DNA of 64,000 nt from NCBI GenBank assembly GCA_002839505.1, contig PGYE01000001.1:771995-835994 (forward strand). Reading direction: 5' to 3'. This document shows positions 57,874 to 64,000 of the stretch, one piece after another (the stretch's first letter is position 1; the number at the start of each line of letters is the position of its first letter). Source of the DNA: Candidatus Peregrinibacteria bacterium HGW-Peregrinibacteria-1 (GTDB lineage: Bacteria > Patescibacteriota > Gracilibacteria > UBA1369 > LOWO2-01-FULL-3). The notes under the pieces are model-generated. The model was not told where the DNA came from and searched no databases. It saw nothing but the letters and a program-made list of their open reading frames with translations. Position numbers and translations under genes: made by a program.

Positions 57874-60800
57874 ATGCGAAAAATAAAAACCTCACTTCTG
57901 AAAGAAAATCGTCTTCTCCACTTTGCCAACCCTGAAAAACCCGGCAGTAGCAGAAATGAATCTCCTCGCATCGAATCGGCAAGACCCGAAAGATTAAAAA
58001 CACGAGAAATAGCCGAACAGCAACGAACAATCGAAGCCGAAGAACAAGCCAAACAGCTCCGTGAGCAACAAGAAGGTGAAAAATTACACTACGAAACCAT
58101 TGCTGACCTGACCAAACGCGAGCACCAACTCGACGCTCGTATCGGCGCACTAGATCAAACTGAAATGATCGCCAAATTCAACGAATTCCAAGGCTCTAAT
58201 GCCGTGCTCTCAATAATGTCACAACCCCCATTTTCCGCATCGGAAAACCTTGCCAAACGACATATCACTAAAATAATCTCCGGAGAAAATTTTCTCAACC
58301 GCAACGACCTCGTAGAATTCTCCGACATATTTGATTATTTTCAGCTGGTTAGCACCAATATACCATCCCAAATGAAATTGGAAGGTTCCACCTATGATGT
58401 ATTGAGTGATGCCGAAGATTTCATGGAAGTTTTCAATAAGCTCGGCGCTTTAGAAAAGAGATCCGTAGGGCAAGACTTCCTATTCGCCACAATGTATAGC
58501 GAAATACTCCTACCCTGCTTGAACCTACTCGACGCCATCACCAAAATGACCTATCCTACCGAGAACGAACGAAAGGCCATCACTCTTAAAGAAGCCGGTA
58601 AGCGCGGCCTTGGAATAGAAGGTCAAGCCGAGAGAGACAACAGCAACCCTAGTGAGCAATACCAACTTTATCGAGGCCTTAATCACCTTTTCAACGGCAG
58701 TCCCGGAAAAGAAATTAGTGATTGGGATGAATTTCTCATAGCCATTACCGGAACCAAAGATGCCACCGAGATAACAATGACAGATATCGACGGCAAAGAA
58801 TTTACCGTTGATCGCGGACAGTTCACCAGGCACTACAATCCCGACGCCGCTCTACTAATTTTCCTCAACACACCATCCCTATACGAAATCGATTCCGACG
58901 GCAAGAAAACTCTTCGCCAAGAGAAAGTCGCCGAAGTTGTCACCGAATACCTTCAGACAGGACGCATGCAGTTGATAATCCAAGCAATACAAGAAGGTTC
59001 AACACCTGAAGAAGCTGAACTCAAATATCCCAAAGAGGATTTCAATGTTACAAGTGGCTACAACATATTCTTTGGTATTGACTCTCCGCAATTCAAAGCC
59101 TTCCAACTCGGATTCTTGAACAAAAAACTTACTCAAAGACAAAGCGCTGTTGAATCAGCAAAACAAGCTGCCGAATCACAAGCAAAATCACACCCACTAT
59201 ATCAAGCCGTACTGGAAAAACTAAAGACCGCTGGCCAAGAACTTCCCGAAGAACAACTACAGAAACTCCAAAATATCTTCATGGACATGGGCACCGCCCA
59301 GCTCCACTTCACCAAGCGTGGCAATGAAGACTTGAAGTTTGACGCCGTCGGCTACGAACACGGCCGCACCATTGATCTTGGCTCAGGCTACAGCATCGAC
59401 CTCGGCATTGGAGCAGAAATCGGCGCTGATGGAGTTAGTCCCCTCGGTCACATTGGCCTAACCTACGAAATATTTAAAGACGACAAGAACGTGATTGCCA
59501 CCACCAGCTCAATCTCATTACGCTTTGGCGCCAGTGCTGGAGTATCAGCATCACAAGAAGTCGCTGATGGTGTCACACTGGGCACATCCTTCTATCTCAA
59601 CTTCTCGCCTCAGCATCTTTCAGCTGGAGCCGGCGGAGTAATCAGTCTCGACTGGGAAAAAGCATTGGTAAAATCTCAAGTAGAAACCCTAACCGACGAC
59701 GCCACAAAAAAAACCGGTCTCGAAAAAATATGGAAAGAATGGGAAACCGCAACCCCAGACCAAAAATTTCAACTCATTGAATCCCTTCCGACCTACGAAC
59801 AAGTACGCCAATATGTTAGAGACGGCAGTCTCACACCTGAACAACTTGTAAACATCTATGACCTCTACCGTCAATCCATCGAAGGTACTGAAATATTCGA
59901 CAAAATCAACACCGGCGGAATACCACTGGGAATTAGCTTCGGTACAATCCAAATTCCTATGCTCACAACAGTTGTCGGAGCCCCCCTTGCCATAATTGGC
60001 GGAATAAAATTCTCGCTCGGAGACTTTACCATTTTCACTCCAACCCCCTCCGAAGAATCACGATTCCTCAAAGAAATATCAAATGCCAACACCGAACAAC
60101 AAGTTCGCCAATACCTGGACACCTTGAAGCAAGGAGTTAGAACCGACACCATGGAATTCACCGGCAACAGCGACCGCCTCTACTACAAACCGGGAAGCGC
60201 CCTTGGACTCGGAGTACTTTTGGCCAAAGAAGAAATAGATTTCTCTAATATATCATTCGATTTAGACACCTATAATGAGCGCCTAAAACCTGCCGAAGTA
60301 AAACTAATTCCACAGGATCAAAGACTCGAATTACGCGTCGACAATATTTCCGACAAAGATGTCGAAGTCCATATCGATCCACTACTTTCAGAAACCCTCT
60401 CCATAGTTCGCGACGGCGACAAAATCTTCCTAGCTGGAGATATCAGCAACCTAATAATTACCCGCGAACGCTTCGAGTTCCCAATGGCCATGAGCGAAGG
60501 CAATGCCAACATTCGCGACATCATCACCATTCGGACTACCAAATCCCTAGAAGGCAACCGTGATCGCCAATGGATTGAGCAACACGAAGCCACCTACTTA
60601 CAAAGACTCCTCGGACAAGAACAATTCCAAGCAATGCGTGGACTAAACGAAAGATCTCCCAACCTCAACATCCGCGAAAAAACCGATGCCAATGGCGTCG
60701 ACCAAAATATTGATACTAAATATCATCACACTCTATCTCCTGAAAAGCTCAAAGCTCGGGCTGATGACATCCTCGAAATGCACAAAGCCCTCAATGCCGT

Positions 60801-62328
60801 CACCGAAAAAGAATACGCTCAATATACCGACTTCGGCATGCCAGGCTATGACCTGGGAGACATCTACGGCCGTGCTGCCAGTATAACAGACCGCTCTGAA
60901 CGCTATGCCTTTATCGATGCTGAAAAACTCAAGCTCTACCAAAAAGACTTCCCTGGAAAAACCATGGAAGAAATCAAAGAAGCAAATTCACAACAAATTA
61001 TCAAAGTTCGCCTCGACCTAATCTATAGCAAGCCCGAATTCCGCCGACAACTATCCAGCGCAATATCCTCCCCAAACGACATTTTCGAAATACTACAACC
61101 ACACATGCTCCAACACGGTCTTGCAGAAATTAATGACCGCGAAAAAAACCAGGCTATCACTTATATCATCAATAAATGGTTCATCGATTTCTATCGTGGC
61201 CCCGAACGCAACAACAAACTGCGCCAAGTAATCAGACAAAGGCAATCCTTCACCGAAAAGCGCTATCTCGCAGAATTTAAATCTCTTCACGAGACACGCC
61301 CCGAACTATTCGAAACCGGCGTAACCCCTGAAATCTTAGCCAAAAAATTCAGTGGCGACATCTACAACGATCTTCTCGAAAAACTCAAGAATCCCCGTTT
61401 TGATTTCCAAAAAAACATAGCTACCTCCCCCGAAAAACTACAAGCTGGAGATATCTTCATCTCCTCCAGTCGAGATGGTAAAAACAATCCACTCTTCACG
61501 CAGACCCTAAACTTCGAACCACTCGCCGGCGTCCAAAACCAAGGCTTCGAGCTCGGCTTCCTTGACGGTCCAGATATGACCGTCGGCAACGAATACAGCC
61601 TTCAAAGCAACGACCCAACCGAAAAAAGTCTAGCAAGAGTACTCCTCGAAATTGGAAGCCCATCAGCCCCAGAAATCATCTCTCAAATCACACCGGAAAA
61701 ACTCTCAGAAATAATCAAATCTCCATTCGCAATCAGACTGATCAGCTCACCAGCCTACAGATTCATCATCGAAAGTGACTCTAATATCGCCAAAGACCAC
61801 TATCAAACTCTCATTGAACTCGCCAAAACCCCAACTCCCGAAAAAGCCAAAGAACTCCTCGACAACAACAGAACATCCGGAATCATTAATCGCTTCATCA
61901 TAATTCTCAACCAACTGAGAACAGATCAAATGAATGGCACCACATCTCGTTTTGAAACTGCCGAAGGATTCATCATCGAGCTCAATCTCACAGACACCAA
62001 AATCAATTCCGGAGCATACAGCAAGTGTGCAAACGCCAGCCACTCCGTCCGTGAAGGATTTACCTACAGAATCTTGGCCCCACAAGTTGGTGGCGGATTC
62101 CTAAACATCACCAACGAAGTAGTCACCGGAGAACTCGGCGTCGCCACAGTCAGTGCCAGCCTCCTCTTTGGACTTAAAGTCGACAAAGCAGAAGACAAAC
62201 CTGAAGAACAAATACCAAAAGACGATGATGAAGGACCAACCGAAGAAGACACAGAACGCCCCGATGAACAGCAAAAACCAAAAGATAGCTCCGAAGGTGT
62301 CACCGAAAGTGCCACAGAACGAGATTAA
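57874..62328 (+). CDS. 1484-residue protein of unknown function with beta-barrel-like segments
   Basis: No signal peptide: the N-terminus is basic and followed by a Glu/Gln/Arg coiled coil (about residues 45-95). Residues 500-590 alternate small and hydrophobic residues like strands of a barrel or beta-helix (GYSIDLGIGAEIGADGVSPL, SISLRFGASAGVSASQEV, LSAGAGGVISLDWEKAL). Similar segments lie near 680-720 (IPLGISFGTIQIPMLTTVVG) and 1418-1436 (LGVATVSASLLFGLKV). Between them are long helical, charged stretches. The last 45 residues are an acidic Asp/Glu/Pro/Lys tail. I recognise no family. It has its own good promoter and lies 33 bases before a secreted modular protein, so the two may be cotranscribed. 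Confidence 0.75.
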   Translation: MRKIKTSLLKENRLLHFANPEKPGSSRNESPRIESARPERLKTREIAEQQRTIEAEEQAKQLREQQEGEKLHYETIADLTKREHQLDARIGALDQTEMIAKFNEFQGSNAVLSIMSQPPFSASENLAKRHITKIISGENFLNRNDLVEFSDIFDYFQLVSTNIPSQMKLEGSTYDVLSDAEDFMEVFNKLGALEKRSVGQDFLFATMYSEILLPCLNLLDAITKMTYPTENERKAITLKEAGKRGLGIEGQAERDNSNPSEQYQLYRGLNHLFNGSPGKEISDWDEFLIAITGTKDATEITMTDIDGKEFTVDRGQFTRHYNPDAALLIFLNTPSLYEIDSDGKKTLRQEKVAEVVTEYLQTGRMQLIIQAIQEGSTPEEAELKYPKEDFNVTSGYNIFFGIDSPQFKAFQLGFLNKKLTQRQSAVESAKQAAESQAKSHPLYQAVLEKLKTAGQELPEEQLQKLQNIFMDMGTAQLHFTKRGNEDLKFDAVGYEHGRTIDLGSGYSIDLGIGAEIGADGVSPLGHIGLTYEIFKDDKNVIATTSSISLRFGASAGVSASQEVADGVTLGTSFYLNFSPQHLSAGAGGVISLDWEKALVKSQVETLTDDATKKTGLEKIWKEWETATPDQKFQLIESLPTYEQVRQYVRDGSLTPEQLVNIYDLYRQSIEGTEIFDKINTGGIPLGISFGTIQIPMLTTVVGAPLAIIGGIKFSLGDFTIFTPTPSEESRFLKEISNANTEQQVRQYLDTLKQGVRTDTMEFTGNSDRLYYKPGSALGLGVLLAKEEIDFSNISFDLDTYNERLKPAEVKLIPQDQRLELRVDNISDKDVEVHIDPLLSETLSIVRDGDKIFLAGDISNLIITRERFEFPMAMSEGNANIRDIITIRTTKSLEGNRDRQWIEQHEATYLQRLLGQEQFQAMRGLNERSPNLNIREKTDANGVDQNIDTKYHHTLSPEKLKARADDILEMHKALNAVTEKEYAQYTDFGMPGYDLGDIYGRAASITDRSERYAFIDAEKLKLYQKDFPGKTMEEIKEANSQQIIKVRLDLIYSKPEFRRQLSSAISSPNDIFEILQPHMLQHGLAEINDREKNQAITYIINKWFIDFYRGPERNNKLRQVIRQRQSFTEKRYLAEFKSLHETRPELFETGVTPEILAKKFSGDIYNDLLEKLKNPRFDFQKNIATSPEKLQAGDIFISSSRDGKNNPLFTQTLNFEPLAGVQNQGFELGFLDGPDMTVGNEYSLQSNDPTEKSLARVLLEIGSPSAPEIISQITPEKLSEIIKSPFAIRLISSPAYRFIIESDSNIAKDHYQTLIELAKTPTPEKAKELLDNNRTSGIINRFIIILNQLRTDQMNGTTSRFETAEGFIIELNLTDTKINSGAYSKCANASHSVREGFTYRILAPQVGGGFLNITNEVVTGELGVATVSASLLFGLKVDKAEDKPEEQIPKDDDEGPTEEDTERPDEQQKPKDSSEGVTESATERD

Positions 62329-62361
62329 AAAATAATAATCAAAGCAATCAAACCAACACAT

Positions 62362-64000
62362 ATGAAAAATTCACTTAAAATAGCTGCCATAGCCCTATTG
62401 CTATCAGTCGTTCCACTGCAGATATTATTTGCTGCCCCTTCTCCTACGAGACCAGGAATCCCCTTCGAACAAGGAGTTACAAAAGGATTGCCCTATGCAT
62501 CCTTCAACAATTTCACCGGCAACAACAATATCAGTGAGTCTCGTAACGGCGACGAACGAAATCTATTAGTTGGAAAAAACTGTAAACAAGCTGGCTGTTC
62601 TCAAGTTTCATGGGCCGATAATTTAACCTCTACACCACTACAAAGTGGCGACAAAGTAAGGTTTCAGATCTATTACCACAACAATGGTGACGACCCCTAC
62701 AACGGCGATGCCTTCAGCTCACCAAACGCCACCAATGTTCAAATTGGTGTCAATCTTAATCAAGTAAATCAAACCACCGTCCAAGCAGTAGGGTCAATAT
62801 ATTCCCCCACCAACCAATACCGTATCAATCCCGATGATGCCACAACGGTCATTAAAGACAGCTCCGGAAATATCATCCGTACCGCAACCGACGACATGAT
62901 GCTAAATCTGGCATCAACAAACCTTCAACTAAAATTCATCCCAGACAGCCACTATCTCACCACTAGAACTCCAAACAATACCGCGCTTCAAACTCCAATC
63001 ACAACTGCCAATACTCCAATATCTCTACCTGCAAATTACACCTCATATGTCACCCCAATTATCTCAAACAACAACAGCCACGCCTCAGTCCGATTTAATG
63101 AACTACCAGGATGTTTCCGTTTCAGCGGTTTCGTTGAATTCGACGCCATCGTCACCGAAAAGCCTCCCGTCGTTCAACCACCGGCATGTACACAATCAAC
63201 ATTAAAAGCCTACAAGGGATCACACCCCACAGCTCAGAATCTTGTCACATGTCTCGATGGCTCTCTCCACACATTAGAAAGCACCATCACCCTCAACAAT
63301 GTTCCCACCGGAAGTCCGGTATCAATAGAGTGGACCACCACCGACCAAAGCGGATACTTCACCTTCAACGGGCAACAAAGAAGCACCGTGACACAAACAA
63401 CAATATATAATCCGGCAGCCCAATATCGCATTCCCTATACCGGAAAGGGCACCGTAACAATGAAAGTCCTCAACGCCAACGGACAAACTCTCCTTAACCA
63501 ACAAACCTGTACCAAGTCTCTAAACTCCTGCCCCGATATCCCAGTGGCACCCATCTGTACAAATCTACAAGTTTACAACACTTATCCAACTGGTCAGACT
63601 GCTCTCTCAAGCCCTTTAAAACCTCAAACTCTCTATAAACTCCACACTACAACGACATATAGTCCAACCACACCTCCAAATCGTTCCGCCAATTACACCG
63701 CCACCGAAGGGATATTCTTCCCAGGAGGAAATGTCTTCCGACCCATCGCTGAATCACTCCTAATCAGCATGAAAAGCGGATCGAATTACACTAAAAACAT
63801 CGCTCAAAGCGCCGGCCAAACCTTCTCTCAAAACAACATCCCCGACGGTTCACCGGTCTATTTCCTCACCCTCACCGACGCAACGCCCACAGCAACCGCT
63901 CTCACCGTCAAAGCAAACAGCACCGCAGTCCTAGCCTGCCAAAAAAGCTACAACCTAACCAACGCCCCATGCCAATCTCTCAATGTTCAAAAAAACAGCG
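62362..64000 (+). CDS. Secreted modular protein, 5' part (runs off the window)
   Basis: An open frame of 546 codons with no stop to the right edge. Residues 1-26 form a typical signal peptide (LKIAAIALLLSVVPLQILFA, cleavage likely after FAA). Residues 70-240 include a DUF11/CARDB-like adhesin sandwich (GDKVRFQIYYHNNGDDPYNG). Then Cys-led modules of about 125-140 residues begin near residues 275 (PACTQSTLKAY), 398 (PICTNLQVYN) and 537 (PCQSLNVQ), rich in Thr, Asn, Ser and Pro. The pattern is that of a large repetitive surface or secreted protein. No Shine-Dalgarno. Function unknown; adhesin-like by architecture only. Confidence 0.8.
   Translation, partial: MKNSLKIAAIALLLSVVPLQILFAAPSPTRPGIPFEQGVTKGLPYASFNNFTGNNNISESRNGDERNLLVGKNCKQAGCSQVSWADNLTSTPLQSGDKVRFQIYYHNNGDDPYNGDAFSSPNATNVQIGVNLNQVNQTTVQAVGSIYSPTNQYRINPDDATTVIKDSSGNIIRTATDDMMLNLASTNLQLKFIPDSHYLTTRTPNNTALQTPITTANTPISLPANYTSYVTPIISNNNSHASVRFNELPGCFRFSGFVEFDAIVTEKPPVVQPPACTQSTLKAYKGSHPTAQNLVTCLDGSLHTLESTITLNNVPTGSPVSIEWTTTDQSGYFTFNGQQRSTVTQTTIYNPAAQYRIPYTGKGTVTMKVLNANGQTLLNQQTCTKSLNSCPDIPVAPICTNLQVYNTYPTGQTALSSPLKPQTLYKLHTTTTYSPTTPPNRSANYTATEGIFFPGGNVFRPIAESLLISMKSGSNYTKNIAQSAGQTFSQNNIPDGSPVYFLTLTDATPTATALTVKANSTAVLACQKSYNLTNAPCQSLNVQKNS

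Noticed and set aside
57803-58150. N-terminal extension of tpiA by 116 residues
   Set aside because: The extension is antisense to the start of the 1484-residue gene and its promoter, and a strong Shine-Dalgarno precedes the ATG at 57802, which gives the exact archaeal TIM length.

Overview
This 64 kb window looks like chromosome from a small-genome bacterium of the Candidate Phyla Radiation (Patescibacteria), with Peregrinibacteria-like lineages the best guess. The supports are dense packing, cut-down or rearranged forms of core enzymes (short pyruvate kinase, MurE-like ligase without its N-terminal domain, free-standing riboflavin kinase domain, archaeal-type triosephosphate isomerase), a VirB4-like ATPase without other conjugation genes, and very large proteins of unknown function. 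TGA is used as a real stop (pyk, wecA-like gene), so this is not a UGA-glycine lineage. The lineage is an inference; no rRNA or marker tree is available here. Every stretch longer than about 250 bases contains a gene or RNA. No CRISPR array, insertion sequence, transposase or prophage was seen.

Layout. 1-9.3 kb: end of an SGNH-like protein, uridine kinase, two unknown minus-strand genes, tRNA-Lys(CTT), a glycosyltransferase and radA, a duplicated membrane protein, then minus-strand tatD, prfA, prmC, a 125-base structured hairpin and rpsU. 9.6-19.6 kb: tdk and gyrB, a VirB4-like ATPase followed by a large single-pass membrane protein, and gyrA; gyrA and the VirB4 gene diverge from well-formed promoters. 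19.6-28.1 kb: a calcium-binding-repeat surface protein, L31, tgt, ruvA, an M24 peptidase, glmS, pyk and ruvC. 28.1-35.3 kb: TPR protein, prepilin peptidase, manC plus a separate cupin gene, and a SecD-SecF fusion carrying parvulin-like domains. 35.4-45.7 kb: tRNA-Arg(TCG), a DUF2157-like membrane protein, an RND efflux operon behind a palindrome and promoter, priA and pyrG. 45.7-48.4 kb: a PilC-N-domain/coiled-coil membrane protein, an Lgt-like protein and a small membrane protein, closed by a bidirectional terminator. 48.4-55.9 kb: a minus-strand run of greA, rpoD, dnaG, wecA-like, truB, murE-like and riboflavin kinase. 55.9-64 kb: O-antigen-ligase-like protein, archaeal-type tpi, a 1484-residue protein of unknown function and the start of a modular secreted protein that runs off the window.

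The genes combine information processing (gyrase, primase, sigma factor, RadA, RuvA/RuvC, PriA, release factor 1 and its methylase), envelope building (GlmS, MurE-like, WecA-like, O-antigen-ligase-like, ManC) and protein export or surface display (SecDF-parvulin, Lgt-like, prepilin peptidase, several secreted proteins). Nearly all start codons lack a Shine-Dalgarno sequence and follow A/T-rich leaders. The clearest exceptions are rpsU, which has a full nine-base match to the anti-Shine-Dalgarno, and tpi.

Most notable: the export protein with one canonical and one degenerate parvulin domain built into SecD; the SD-rich rpsU leader together with the structured RNA directly after its stop; the VirB4-like two-gene unit between gyrB and gyrA; and the giant protein plus secreted modular protein at the right end.
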